Assembly: GCA_029204045.2 (NCBI GenBank)
Contig: JAQNDB010000484.1
Coordinates: 17,653 to 81,652 of the forward strand
Reading direction: 5' to 3'
DNA: 64,000 bases
Source: Tillandsia leiboldiana
Taxonomy: Eukaryota; Streptophyta; Magnoliopsida; Poales; Bromeliaceae
Shown here: piece after piece, positions 52,048-62,422 of the stretch
How positions within the stretch are numbered: position 1 is the stretch's first letter
Layout: the number at the start of each line of letters is the position of its first letter
Notes under the pieces: model-generated
What the model saw: the letters and a program-made list of their open reading frames with translations, nothing else
Told to the model about the DNA's origin: nothing
Database searches by the model: none
Program-made: the position numbers and the translations under genes

Positions 52048-52955
52048 TCGACTCCACAAACCAACTGTCTCCGAGTTCTAACTCCTTCTTGTGGGTCTCC
52101 AATAATGTTAGATTCCGGATGATCCTTGGAGATGCGTAGCGTTTGTGGTAACGAAGTAGTCGGAGGTACATGTGATAATTCCTGCACATTAGATACACTT
52201 GAAGAACCATTAGATGCATCAACTTTATTGAAGGAGTTATTACGAGAAGATGCACTTACAGGAGTATCATCATCTAGAGACATATCAAGGGTAGATTTAC
52301 CAGATGCAAAGTGGAAAGCTTCATCTACTTTAACATTTATAGATTCTACCATCGTTTTAGATTCCAAGTTAAATACCCGATATGCTCTACTGTTAGTAGA
52401 ATAACCCATGAAAATCCCTTCGTCGCTTCGAGAGTCGAACTTACCAAGGTTCTCACGATCACGCAGAATAAAACATCGACTCCCAAAGATACGAAAATAT
52501 TTGATATTCGGTTTTCTACTAAACCACAGCTCATATGGTGTATTTAAAGTTCCAGGGCGCAAATACACTCGATTAATTACATGGACAGCGGTGTTCATAG
52601 CTTCAGCCCAAAAATATAACTATAAATTCCGGCTATGAAGCATCACACGTGCCATCTCTTGAACAACCCTGTTTTTGCGCTCAACAACACCATTCTGCTG
52701 AGGTGTATAGGGTGCTGAGAATTCATGTTTTATCCTATTGGAAGTGCAAAAATCAGTAAATTTAGAATTAATGAATTCTCCACCTCTATCACTTCGAACA
52801 CGAACGATCTTTTCATTTCTTTCATTCATAATATGATGCCAAACCTCATGAAAAGAGTCGAAAGTATCCGCTTTCTCTTTTAGAAAAGTTACCCATGAAT
52901 ACCTAGAGAAATCATCAACCAAAAGGAAAATATACCATTTACCTCTCAAAGATGG
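52048..52955 (-). pseudogene. pol: Element F pol, integrase core and linker, with stops
   Basis: Frame continuing from gag-protease past the stop at 52956-52958. It contains KWYIFLLVDDFSRYSW, the catalytic VRSDRGGEF, and GVVERKNRVVQEMARVML. A further stop lies at 52620-52622 (TAG where D has a Pro codon, in the SRNL-PLHFW context), and the frame then continues (NTAVHVINRVYLRPGTLN, then GYSTNSRAYRVFN). It runs into element G after the codons for RRQLVCG. Two stops plus the insertion make it non-functional. Confidence 0.9.
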
Positions 52956-54053
52956 TTAACGAGTCGGCCCCATTAAGTCCATATGCAGTAATTCCAAGGG
53001 CCGTTTGGTACCGACGTGGTTCAAGTTCTTGTGTGCAACTCTTGATTGTTTTCCCTTTTGACAACCACCACACACAATGTTTTTTTTAAATAAAAGTTTT
53101 GGAACCCCCTTAACCACGTCCTTATTTGAAATCCTTGCTAGTTCTTTAAAATTCATGTGACCAAGTCTTTCATGCCAAACAGTTTCATTATCCAAAGAAA
53201 CTAGGTTACATTTTTCAGAATTTCTGTTTGAAACAACATAGCAATTATTTTCCGATCTTACCCCTTTTAAAAAGAATACCTGGTCCTTATCAGTTACAAC
53301 ACATTCTACAGAAGAAAAATTAACTGAGAACCCATTGTCACAAAGTTGACTTATACTAATGAGGTTAGTCTTAAGGCCTTCAACAAATAAAACATTATAC
53401 AAAACCGGGCCTTCAGGAATAGCGATCGTTCCCTTTCCAACAATTTTGGAAGAACGACCGTCTCCGAAAACAACATGTCCTCCGGAGATTTTCTCTAAAG
53501 TTTGAAAACTGTTTTTGTCACCGGTCATGTGACGAGAACAACCACTATCCAAAAACCAAGACGAATTATCATAAGCGTGTAAAGAAGTATGAACAACAAG
53601 ACAAGGGAAGATTTCACCTTTGCGTACCCAAACCTTTTGAATTTTGGAGTACGTCGGAGATGATTGTGAAGTTGATACCTTAGGTGAAAGCGTCTTGATT
53701 GATCCATCGCTTTTCCTTGACGTCGTCGTCTTGTTTGATGTACTACCAATGTTCTTTCCTTTTGAAAGATTCTTCTTTGATTTGTGGGAAATGAACTCAT
53801 TGGTAGTAGTTGCAAGATGTGCTTGATTTGATCTTAGCGCTCCATTCTTGCAATTCCTTCTTATGTGCCCTGCAATACCACAACGAAAACATACCTTAGT
53901 GCTTGACAATCCCGAAGAGGGTGAAGTAGGTTTGTTGTCGCTGTTTGTCGTCAATTCCGGTGTCGGAGGAGGAGATACCGACTGGGGCACAAAGACTGTC
54001 CCAACCGAACTAAAATTGTCTTCAGTTCGATTGTATCCGAGGCCGAATTTATT
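52956..54053 (-). pseudogene. Element F gag 3' end, protease and integrase zinc domain
   Basis: In order on the minus strand: zinc knuckle CFRCGIAGHIRRNC, the VWVRKGEIFPCLV motif, protease core WFLDSGCSRHMTG, and the integrase zinc region (HERLGHMNFKEL, CGGCQKGKQSRV), to HMDLMGPTR followed by TAA at 52956-52958. D has CAA (Gln) there. Unlike D, the frame between protease and integrase is intact. The 5' end adjoins the TRIM; the reading continues on its other side at 54630. Confidence 0.9.
54049..54053. repeat. Target-site duplication of the Cassandra TRIM, left copy
   Basis: TTATT here and at 54630-54634. Perfect. Confidence 0.92.
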
Positions 54054-54230
54054 TGTGACACCCCCGGAATTTGGATTAGTCCTCTATATAAATGATATAA
54101 TAGGACTAAATCTCTAACCCGGCTATAGCATTTTGGATGGTAGCAAGATCCAAGAGGAACATGAGAGTTAAGCGTGCTAGAGCTAGAGTAGTTCTAGAAT
54201 GGGTGACCCCCTGGGAAGTGGGGCGTCACA
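54054..54230 (+). repeat. Cassandra TRIM 5' LTR
   Basis: 177 bp, TG...CA. Contains ctatataaatgatataa (TATA-like, about 54092-54108) ahead of the 5S-derived part. Confidence 0.92.
54141..54222 (+). ncRNA. 5S rRNA-derived region in the TRIM 5' LTR (not a functional 5S gene)
   Basis: Resembles plant 5S rRNA from about its 30th nucleotide: box A agttaagcgtgc (54166-54177), an intermediate gagagtag-like segment (gctagagtagttctag), and box C atgggtgacc (54199-54208) followed by ccctgggaagt. These are the internal RNA polymerase III promoter elements of 5S genes. The first 30 nt of 5S are not recognisable, so it is a derived, partial copy. Recognised from knowledge of 5S rRNA. Confidence 0.85.
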
Positions 54231-54232
54231 GT

Positions 54233-54245
54233 TGGTATCAGAGCC
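54233..54245 (+). other. Primer binding site of the TRIM
   Basis: TGGTATCAGAGCC, 2 nt after the 5' LTR. Initiator tRNA-Met type. Confidence 0.88.
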
Positions 54246-54438
54246 ATTCACCAGCCGGAAATGTGAGATGAGTCTCGGCTGAGCCAGGGTTATATAGCGG
54301 GTAGAGCGAGGCTCCCCGGCTAATGACCGTTGTGAGTGGAGTGCGGCTCCTCATAAGGTCGGCTAAGGCTAGCGAGATGAGTCTCACATCGCCTGGTGCT
54401 TGTGAGTGTGCTTGAGCCTGACGTGGACGTCAAGGCTT

Positions 54439-54452
54439 AAAGGGGGGAAGAA
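54439..54452 (+). other. Polypurine tract of the TRIM
   Basis: AAAGGGGGGAAGAA abuts the 3' LTR. Confidence 0.85.
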
Positions 54453-54629
54453 TGTGACACCCCCGGAATTTGGATTAGTCCTCTATATAAATGATATAAT
54501 AGGACTAAATCTCTAACCCGGCTATAGCATTTTGGATGGTAGCAAGATCCAAGAGGAACATAAGAGTTAAGCGTGCTAGAGCTAGAGTAGTTCTAGGATG
54601 GGTGACCCCCTGGGAAGTGGGGCGTCACA
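54453..54629 (+). repeat. Cassandra TRIM 3' LTR
   Basis: 177 bp. Carries the same 5S-derived part at about 54540-54621. Differs from the 5' LTR at 'cataagag' and 'ctaggatggg'. Confidence 0.92.
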
Positions 54630-54841
54630 TTATTTGTTTGACCAAGACCAAGAATCTTATCCAACTTACTCCTTCCAGAAGAAAATTGCTTTAAATCATC
54701 CTTGAGTTGGAAAATGGTCTCCGTCATTTCCATTTTTTCCTGTCGAGCCTCGCCGTAGAGCTTCAAGAAGTAGTTTGCTTTGTTCACCATATCTACATAA
54801 TTCTTCTCGAAATGCTCATTGGACTCTTGAAGGGAAACATT
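54630..54841 (-). pseudogene. gag: Element F gag fragment
   Basis: Minus-strand coding for the coiled-coil part of a copia Gag (VSLQESNEHFEKNYVDMV, then FQLKDDLKQFSSGRSKLDK), closely matching D and H. Its downstream continuation is on the other side of the TRIM (54053), and its upstream part is cut off by element H. The final acatt (54837-54841) is the left TSD copy of H. Confidence 0.9.
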
Positions 54842-56197
54842 TGTTACGGAATTTGAGTTGGCGTAGTTTCGTGAAAGTCTCAAGTCTTGAAGATTGAAGG
54901 TGAAGAAAGTTGGATCGTTTAACTCAATCTCAAGAAAGAAGAATTCAAAAGGATCAGGTATGTTTAACTAAATATTTTGTGTGATCCGAATACTTCTTGT
55001 AGTGTAGAAACACTTGGAAGAATCTTTCATTGCATAAAAAATCAAAAACTGGACTTGGGACATGTTCAGGATCCGGATCAGGTTGTTCGATCCGGATCCC
55101 GAAGGTGGTTCGTTCATACATCAGTTCAATCCGGATCGTAGTCTCTTGATCCGGATCCCGAACAGTGAGTTTACCATTTTCCTTGAACGATCCGGATCAT
55201 GCTTCGCAATCCGGATCCCGAACGTTGATGTTTGGTAAACTGTATGAACGATCCGGATCGTGCACTTCGATCCGGATCCCGAACCTTTGTTTTTCTGGAA
55301 CTGGCTGTCTCGTTACGACGATCCGGATCCTAGCTAGTCCGATCCGGATCGCCGTCCGTAAAATTTCCAGAAATGTTAGGTTTTTGATTCTTATCTCCTT
55401 CCTAGGGTTTCTAACCTATAAATACACCCTATGACTCTTTTTCTAGGGTGAACCCACGGTGGATCCACAGAGTCTATAGCCGTCATTTTCATATACCATT
55501 TTATACGGCTATAGATCCACATATAGAGAAGAAAGGAAATCATTAGAGAATACTCTATGTTTCTTCATCTATATTGATTAGTTTGATTCTAGGTTTTCAT
55601 ACTCACATCTCGAGTTGAATCAAACTAATGAATACTTAGATGGTATTTCCGATCTATCTTTGATCTAAGTATTCGGCGGATCATCACCACCCAAAACAAC
55701 GATTTACCCCAAAAATCGGCGCGTGGATTCGCGTGTCCTTGTGGATTCAAGGTTCAACCGCTCTCGTGGATTCGGAGCGAGGCACGTTCGTGGATTCGAA
55801 GGGTGCTATTGGGTGAAGACCGTGGATTCGGTCGGACGTCGTGGATTCGACGTTGGACGCCGTGGATTCGGCGTTGGGCGCAGATCGTGGATTCGTGAAG
55901 CGTCGCGGAGCGAGCGGAGAAGATCCTCTAGGAGTGTATGGAAAAGGTTGAGTCGTAAGTGTGTACGGTAAATCACCTTGTACGTGTTTTAATTCTAGTG
56001 GATTTCTGCCGTGTTATCGGTCCCGTGGTTTTTTACTCCGGTGATGGAGTTTTCCACGTAAAAATCTTGCGTATTGTTTTTATTTCCGCATTGGGTTTTA
56101 TCGCAACGATTTTTTGAGTGTTTATACGTTTACACCTATTCACCCCCCTCTAGGTGTTTTTTCCCCTATTTAGATCCGTATTACATATAACCCAACA
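54842..56197 (+). repeat. Element H 5' LTR (1356 bp)
   Basis: Matches D's LTR except for a 12-bp net gain: one A near 55039 and an 11-bp difference at gtgaacccacggtggatcc near 55450. It has the ATCCGGAT array (55071-55350), TATA box 55417-55424 and CGTGGATTCG repeats (about 55720-55890). Confidence 0.93.
55417..55424 (+). promoter_or_regulatory. TATA box of element H 5' LTR
   Basis: TATAAATA, in the same place as in D. Confidence 0.72.
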
Positions 56198-56199
56198 AG

Positions 56200-56211
56200 T
56201 GGTATCAGAGC
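56200..56211 (+). other. Primer binding site of element H (initiator tRNA-Met)
   Basis: TGGTATCAGAGC, 2 nt after the LTR. Confidence 0.9.
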
Positions 56212-56230
56212 GGGAATAGGGTTGTAAACA

Positions 56231-58252
56231 ATGGTTGAAGGTGGAAACATCAACCGACCCCCATTCTTCGATGGAACTAATTATGCGTACTGGAAAGTAC
56301 GGATGAAAGCCTTTTTAATTTCCATCGACGAACGGGTGTGGCAATCAATTGAATTAGGATGGTCTAATCCAACTGAATTTAATGGTGATGTTCGCACCTT
56401 AAAACCTAGGTCGAAATGGACCAAGGAAGAGTTAGATTCATCTTCTTACAATGGCAAGGGAATTAATGCTATTTTTAATGCCTTATCTCAAACTGAATTC
56501 TCTCGCGTCTCGGCATGTGAGACTGCGAAAGAAATCTGGGATGTTCTTCAGGTTACACATGAGGGAACTAACCTCGTGAAGATTCAGAAACTGCAAATGC
56601 TTACGAGCAAGTTTGACTCTATCTTAATGGCAGAAAATGAATCTTTCACGGACTACTATACACGATTGCAAGACATCGTAAACTCATGTGCTAATCTGGG
56701 AGAGAAGATTCCAGAATTTAAGATTGTAAGAAAAATCTTAAGAACTCTTCCTGAACGATTTCGCCCAAAGGTTACTGCCATTGAAACTATTAAACACCCG
56801 GACGAAATACGTGTAGAAGAATTAGTTGGTTCATTACAAACTTATGAAATGACATTTACTACTAACAATTCTTCTGGAAAGGCATCCACTTCTAAGTCTT
56901 CTGGTTATGCGTTGAAAACAACTAAGGAAGAAGACGCGGATACATCCTCCTCAGACGATGACGAGAACCTTTCTATGGAGGAATTTGAGAAGCAGCTCGC
57001 TCTCTTGACAAGGAAGTTTCGCCGCAACTTTCGAAGGGGTAATTCAAGCAAATCTCCATCCTTCGGAAAGTCGAACAAAGGCAAGGGTACTTTAGGATAC
57101 AAGTCAAGAAAGCAAGAGAACTTCTCAAAGGATAAGAAAAGCTCAGAAGGACAACTACAATGCTTCAAATGTCGAGGCTACGGCCACATTGCAACGGAAT
57201 GTCCTAACAAGTATCCGGCAAAGAAGAAGGCGATGCAAGTCGTCACTTGGGATGACAACTCAACGTCAAATGAGTCGTCTTCGAGTGATGAAGAAAAGAG
57301 CTCCACCGCATTCCACGCGTCCGTATCTTCACCCTTCATGTGCTTTATGGCAAATACATCTGAGTCGTTGTCCAACTCCACTGTTGAAAAGAACGCAACG
57401 GACAACGAATCGGATGATTCGGAAGGTGAAGATTTTGCTCTAGCCTACCACAGACTTTTGAGGGACTCAAAGAAAGTGGCTAAGCAAAACAAGAGTTTGA
57501 GAGGGAGAGTGCATGATCTCGAAGAAGAAGCAAAAAGAGCGACTTCTCTCTCAAACGCTCTTGAAGTGGAAAGGGAAAACCTGATAAAAGAAAATGCTTC
57601 CCTTCAAGAGTCCAATGAGCAACTTGAGAAGGAACATACAAATCTGGTGGATAACGCGAATCACTTCTCAAAGCTCTACAACGAGGCTCGACAGGATAAC
57701 CTGGAAATGACAAAGACCATTTTCCAACTCAAGAATGACTTACAGCGATTCTCTTCAGGAAGGAGTAAGTTGGATAGACTTCTTGGTCTTGGTCAATCAA
57801 ATAGGTTCGGCCTCGGATACACTCAAACTGGAAACAGTCCAAGTTCGAGTGAGACAGTCTTTATGCCTCAGTCGGTATCTCCTTCTCCGACACCGGAAAT
57901 CATGACAACTAACGACAACAAACCTACTTCATCCTCTTCAGAATCGTCAAGCACAAAGGTATGTTTTCGTTGTAATTCTGCAGGGCACATTGGAAGAAAT
58001 TGCAAGATTGGAGCTCAAAGATCAAATCAACCACATCTTGCAACTGCTACCAACAAGTTCACTCCATGGAACTCAAAGAAGGATTTTCCTAAAGAAAAGG
58101 ACATTGGTAGTACTTCAAACAAGACGATGACAAAAGAAAAAGACCAATCTTGCAAGACGTCTTCATCAAGGAAAACTTTTCAACCAGTGCCAACATACTC
58201 CAAAACTCAAAAGGTTTGGGTATGCAAAGGTGAAACCCCTCCTTGTCTTTAA
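56231..58252 (+). CDS. gag: Element H gag
   Basis: 673 codons, MVEGGNINRPPFFDGTNYAY start as in D. UBN2-type capsid region, zinc knuckle CFKCRGYGHIATEC at about 311-324, a coiled-coil stretch, and a second knuckle CFRCNSAGHIGRNC at about 578-591. The sequence after about residue 560 departs from D and is closer to F (for example NSAGHIGRNCKIGAQRSNQ), hinting at a recombinant 3' part of gag. It ends at TAA 58250-58252, just inside the filler that replaces the protease, so this H transcript would make Gag alone. Confidence 0.92.
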   Translation: MVEGGNINRPPFFDGTNYAYWKVRMKAFLISIDERVWQSIELGWSNPTEFNGDVRTLKPRSKWTKEELDSSSYNGKGINAIFNALSQTEFSRVSACETAKEIWDVLQVTHEGTNLVKIQKLQMLTSKFDSILMAENESFTDYYTRLQDIVNSCANLGEKIPEFKIVRKILRTLPERFRPKVTAIETIKHPDEIRVEELVGSLQTYEMTFTTNNSSGKASTSKSSGYALKTTKEEDADTSSSDDDENLSMEEFEKQLALLTRKFRRNFRRGNSSKSPSFGKSNKGKGTLGYKSRKQENFSKDKKSSEGQLQCFKCRGYGHIATECPNKYPAKKKAMQVVTWDDNSTSNESSSSDEEKSSTAFHASVSSPFMCFMANTSESLSNSTVEKNATDNESDDSEGEDFALAYHRLLRDSKKVAKQNKSLRGRVHDLEEEAKRATSLSNALEVERENLIKENASLQESNEQLEKEHTNLVDNANHFSKLYNEARQDNLEMTKTIFQLKNDLQRFSSGRSKLDRLLGLGQSNRFGLGYTQTGNSPSSSETVFMPQSVSPSPTPEIMTTNDNKPTSSSSESSSTKVCFRCNSAGHIGRNCKIGAQRSNQPHLATATNKFTPWNSKKDFPKEKDIGSTSNKTMTKEKDQSCKTSSSRKTFQPVPTYSKTQKVWVCKGETPPCL

Positions 58253-58314
58253 TCGTTCTTCGATTAAATTTTGTGTAGTTTATGTATACTACTTTCTTTT
58301 CTTCTTTTTCTTTT
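58251..58314 (+). other. Filler replacing protease and integrase zinc domain in H
   Basis: 64 nt, T-rich (ends ctttcttttcttctttttctttt), with no counterpart in D. Homology to D stops at cttgtctt (58243-58250; D 28617-28624) and resumes at ggccgaccc (58315; D 29252). Confidence 0.85.
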
Positions 58315-60785
58315 GGCCGACCCGTCAACCATCTTTGGGAGGTAAATGGTACATCTTTTTATTGGTTGATGATTTCTCTCGGTTTTCATGGGTAGCATTT
58401 TTGAAAGAGAAAGCTGATACGTTTGACTCTTTTCATGAGATTTGCCATCGTATTATGATTGAAAAGAATGAAAAGATCATTCGTGTTAGAAGTGATAGAG
58501 GTGGAGAATTCATAAATTCAAAATTTATTGACTTTTGCACTTCAAATGGAATCAAACATGAATTCTCGGCACCCTATACACCTCAGCAGAATGGTGTTGT
58601 TGAGCGCAAGAACAGGGTTGTTCAAGAGATGGCGCGTGTGATGCTTCATAGCCAGAATTTGCCGCTACATTTTTGGGCTGAAGCTGTGAACACCGCTGTC
58701 TATGTCATTAATAGAGTTTACTTGCGCCCAGGAACTTTAAATACACCATATGAGCTGTGGTTTAGTAGAAAACCCAACATCAAATATTTTCGTGTCTTCG
58801 GGAGTCGATGTTACATTTTACGTGACCGTGAAAATCTTGGAAAGTTCGACTCTCGAAGTGATGAAGGGATCTTTCTGGGTTATTCTACGAATAGCAGAGC
58901 ATATCGAGTATTTAACATTGAATCTAAGACGATCGTAGAATCTATAAATGTTAAAGTAGATGAAGCTTTTCACTTTGAAACTGGAAAATCTACCCTCGAT
59001 ATCTCTCTAGATGATGATTCTCCTGCTAGTGCATCTTCTCATAATAATACTTCCAATATTAATGATGCATCTAATGGTTCTTCTAGTTTATCTGATGTGC
59101 AGGAATCATCTCATATATCTCCGAGTACTCCGCTTCAACAAACATTACGAATCTCCAAGGATCATCCGGAATCGAATATTATTGGAGATCCACAAGAAGG
59201 AGTCAGAACTCGGAGGCAGTTGGTTTGTGGATTCGCCTGCTACGTATCTTTAATCGAACCAAAGAACATAGATGAAGCTCTTCAGGATGACTACTGGATT
59301 AAAGCAATGCAGGAAGAGCTCCATCAATTTGAGCGAAACAAAGTCTGGGAATTAACAAAGCCTCCAAAGCAACACAATGTGATAGGTACCAAATGGATCT
59401 TCAAGAACAAGAAAAATGAGGATGGTACTATCATCAGGAACAAGGCACGATTAGTTGCTCAAGGCTACTCTCAAGTAGAAGGTATAGACTTTGACGAAAC
59501 ATTCGCCCCTGTAGCTAGACTCGAGTCCATTCGTATACTGTTTGCTATTGCTTGTCATTTTAAAATCAAATTATTTCAAATGGACGTTAAGAGCGCATTT
59601 CTAAATGGGTTTTTAAATGAGGAAGTTTATGTGGCTCAACCGAAAGGTTTTGTAGATCATAAACAACCTAACCACGTTTTTCGTTTGAAAAAGGCTCTTT
59701 ACGGTCTGAAACAAGCACCGCGAGCATGGTACGAAAGGTTAACAAAGCACCTTTTGGAGAAGGGCTATACTCGAGGGGGAGCTGATAGGACTCTCTTTGT
59801 GAAGCATTATCAAAACAATTTCATTGTAGCACAAATATATGTCGATGACATAGTATTTGGCGCAACAAGAGATAACGATGCTTCTAAATTCGCGGAGACC
59901 ATGGAAAGTGAATTTGAGATGTCCATGATGGGCGAATTGACTTATTTTCTTGGATTGCAAATTAAACAAAATGATGAAGGTATTCACTTGAGTCAATCCA
60001 AGTATGCAATGGAGTTGGTCAAAAAGTTTGATCTAGAAAATTGTAAAGATTTTCCGACTCCAATGGGAACTAGCCACAAGGGACTTGGAAGTGAATCACA
60101 TAGTGAGAATGTAGACGAGAATTTGTATCGAAGTATGATTGGAAGTCTACTTTACCTCACGGCTAGTCGCCCGGATATATCTTTTGGTGTTGGGATTTGC
60201 GCGAGATATCAATCAGCACCAAAGGAGGTTCACCTGAAAGCGGTGAAAAGGATCATCCGGTATATCAAAGGATCAATTAATTTCGGAATTTGGTATCCTT
60301 TGGGAACAAGTTTGGATATTGTTGGATACTCAGATGCCGATTGGGCAGGATCAGTGGATGATCGGAAAAGCACGAGTGGTGCATGCTTCTATCTTGGCCA
60401 TTGCCTTGTTGCATGGCACAGTAAAAAGCAGAATTGCATAGCACTCTCGACTGCCGAAGCGGAATACATTTCAGCTGGAAGTTGCTCAACTCAACTCATT
60501 TGGATGAAAAGCGTACTGAGCGACTTCCGCATTTCAGCATCTTCGGTAACAATACTTTGTGACAACACTAGTGCTATTAACATTTCTAAAAACCCTGTGT
60601 TGCACTCTAGAACAAAACATATTGAACTTAGATATCATTTTCTTAGAGAGCTAGTTGAATCAAATACTCTTCAACTTTCATATATTTCAACTGAGGATCA
60701 ATTAGCTGACATTCTAACAAAACCTTTGGATCAAAAACGTTTTATTCATTTACGAAAAGCAATTGGGATGCTTTCTTTGAAGTAA
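58315..60785 (+). pseudogene. pol: Element H pol: integrase core, RT, RNase H
   Basis: Open frame in a different phase from gag, starting at the codons for PTRQPSLGGKWYIFLLV. It lacks protease, the integrase HHCC domain and the first catalytic Asp (HMDLMG in D). The remaining integrase residues are in VRSDRGGEF and GVVERKN. RT has KWIFKNKKNEDGTI and YVDDIVFGAT (near 59840). RNase H has SDADWAGSVDDRKSTSG (near 60331) and the frame ends KAIGMLSLK. No ATG start of its own is convincing. It cannot supply a working integrase or protease. RT and RNase H are uninterrupted. Confidence 0.92.
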
Positions 60786-61231
60786 TCTTCTTTTTGAAAT
60801 CTTTGCTTAGGATAGGTTTTGTATTTGTTTTTGTTTTGTTCATTATCTATGTTTGTACATAGGACATTAATTGAGCATAGATCATAATTGACTTTAATTG
60901 CATCTTTTCGCACATTTAGAAATTTATTATGCTTTTGCCATCATAATATTTCACTGTTGCAATGATCCTTTATGTTAATTAAATCATCTTCTAAAGTGAT
61001 CAAAGTCAATTTCTCTCTCTATGATCTCTTGGTATAGTCATTATCTTATTTGACTGCTTAGTCGAGTATGAAATCGAGATCAATATTTGGTTGAATACTT
61101 TATATCTTAAATAATTGATAGCCAATTGAGGGGGAGTCTTAGAAAAGGTAAAATGCTCAAAAGATGTGGAAAGAGTTACATCCCAATGAGGAGTGTGAAA
61201 ACTACCACCACATGGAGGAAAGAGCTACCAC

Positions 61232-61245
61232 CTCGGTCGTCCGAG
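61232..61245 (+). other. Conserved hairpin in the pol-env spacer of H
   Basis: CTCGG-TCGT-CCGAG, identical to D and F. Confidence 0.55.
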
Positions 61246-61723
61246 TATTGTGTGCAGCTACCACATGTATACCAAGCATGGTTGTTCAAATTTTTGATTA
61301 AGTAAAATGCATGTTGAAATACTTGACTCTGTCAAATTTCAAGGTTGGTATAAGGTGGGTTTTTAATGAAAGATGCTCAAAGAGCCACTCTCTTCAACAG
61401 ATTGTCTAGATATATTATCTACTATATTTGGGATTTCAAACATCTATTGATCTTTGTATTTCATTTTCTTTACTGAATTGATGATTTGATAAAGGCATTA
61501 CTCATAAGATCAAGTTAGATGTGATTGAAGGTGTTCAACTTTAAGGGATTTAATTTTTGTAAATTTTCGTTTCATTTTTGGATATTATTGATAGATTTGG
61601 CATAATCTAATTCTTGTTGTATGAAACGATGATTTTTGTTTAAAGTTGATACACATTTGTGCTTACAATCTTTTTCTGATTTTTCTTGAATTTCTCTGAA
61701 ATTTTCTAAAGAAAAAGTTGGGG

Positions 61724-61894
61724 CCGATCCGGATCGGGTTAGATGATCCGGATCCCGAACGCAGGAATTCTTCTGCGGGCTGACGATCCGGATTGTATCT
61801 GCCGATCCGGATCCCGAACGCAGTTTCTTACTGCGGGTAGCCGATCCGGATCGCAGTTATGAACTGATCCGGATCGCGGCTAGGTTTTATAAGG
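61724..61894 (+). promoter_or_regulatory. Putative internal promoter of element H env-like gene
   Basis: Six ATCCGGAT motifs followed by ttttataagg, about 530 bp upstream of the env-like ATG. Same arrangement as D 44416-44588. Confidence 0.55.
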
Positions 61895-62010
61895 AACGAA
61901 AGGGGTTTTTGATTTCTTTACTCCAATCTTTTGTTCCGAAGTTTCCAGAGCCTCTCTCTCTAGATTTCATCCTTCCTGGAAGCTTTCAAACTCAGGTTCT
62001 TCAACTCCAA

Positions 62011-62394
62011 GTAAGTTTTATTGATCAAAATCTCGGTTTTTCACCGTTTTTCTCTTTTCCTCCTCAAACGTGATGAATTTCTTGGATCAACTTTGTTTAT
62101 GGATGGTTTTTGATCAAATTTCTTTTGAAATAAGAACTCTGGGTAGATTAGTTTTGATTATATGCTAGGTATTCTCCTGATTAACGGATTTTTAGGCTTC
62201 AATTTCTAAAATTTCGGTTTTAGGGCATATAATAAGGATTTTCGAAAATCATGCAATTGATCTATTTTTAAAAGTCCTTTTTCAAAACTAATTTGATTCT
62301 TTGTCTCTCTACATGATAATGATTCTTTGGATACAATTTTTTCAATTTTTGAAAATTAACAATCTTTCATGTGTTCTTGAGTTGGTCTACACAG
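62011..62394 (+). other. Probable 5' UTR intron of element H env-like gene
   Basis: Donor ccaa|GTAAGTTTTA and acceptor gtctacacAG; 384 nt, 28 nt before the ATG. The splice sites are unchanged from D although the interior has several indels and substitutions. Confidence 0.5.
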
Positions 62395-62422
62395 GATTTC
62401 TTTTCTCACGAAACCATTAGCA

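Larger units (their letters stand above)
54054..54629 (+). mobile_element. Cassandra-type TRIM (576 bp) with 5S rRNA-derived LTRs
   Basis: Two 177-bp LTRs (54054-54230, 54453-54629; two visible differences) start TGTGACACCCCCGG and end GGGCGTCACA. Between them: a Met primer site tggtatcagagcc (54233-54245), about 190 bp of non-coding sequence, and a polypurine tract aaaggggggaagaa (54439-54452). Perfect TTATT TSDs in F gag. Each LTR carries the 3' two thirds of a 5S rRNA-like sequence, the hallmark of Cassandra elements. It encodes no protein, so retrotransposition depends on other elements. Orientation by primer site and polypurine tract is plus. Confidence 0.92.
52048..54841 (-). mobile_element. 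Element F, right visible part (gag, protease, integrase)
   Basis: Minus-strand coding region that joins 16415 across element G. It is interrupted by the Cassandra TRIM (54054-54629) and cut at 54841 by element H, so the 5' LTR and gag N-terminus of F are outside the window. Confidence 0.9.
60786..62422 (+). other. Element H pol-env spacer (noncoding)
   Basis: Same layout as D: purine run near 61127-61136, hairpin block (61160-61280), conserved gatgctcaaagagcc near 61372, six ATCCGGAT motifs (about 61724-61872), TATA-like box 61886-61894, probable intron 62011-62394. No gene. Confidence 0.7.

Noticed and set aside
54141..54222. A functional 5S rRNA gene
   Set aside because: Only the 3' two thirds is recognisable, it has several changes, and it occurs in both LTRs of a TRIM, so it is a Cassandra component.
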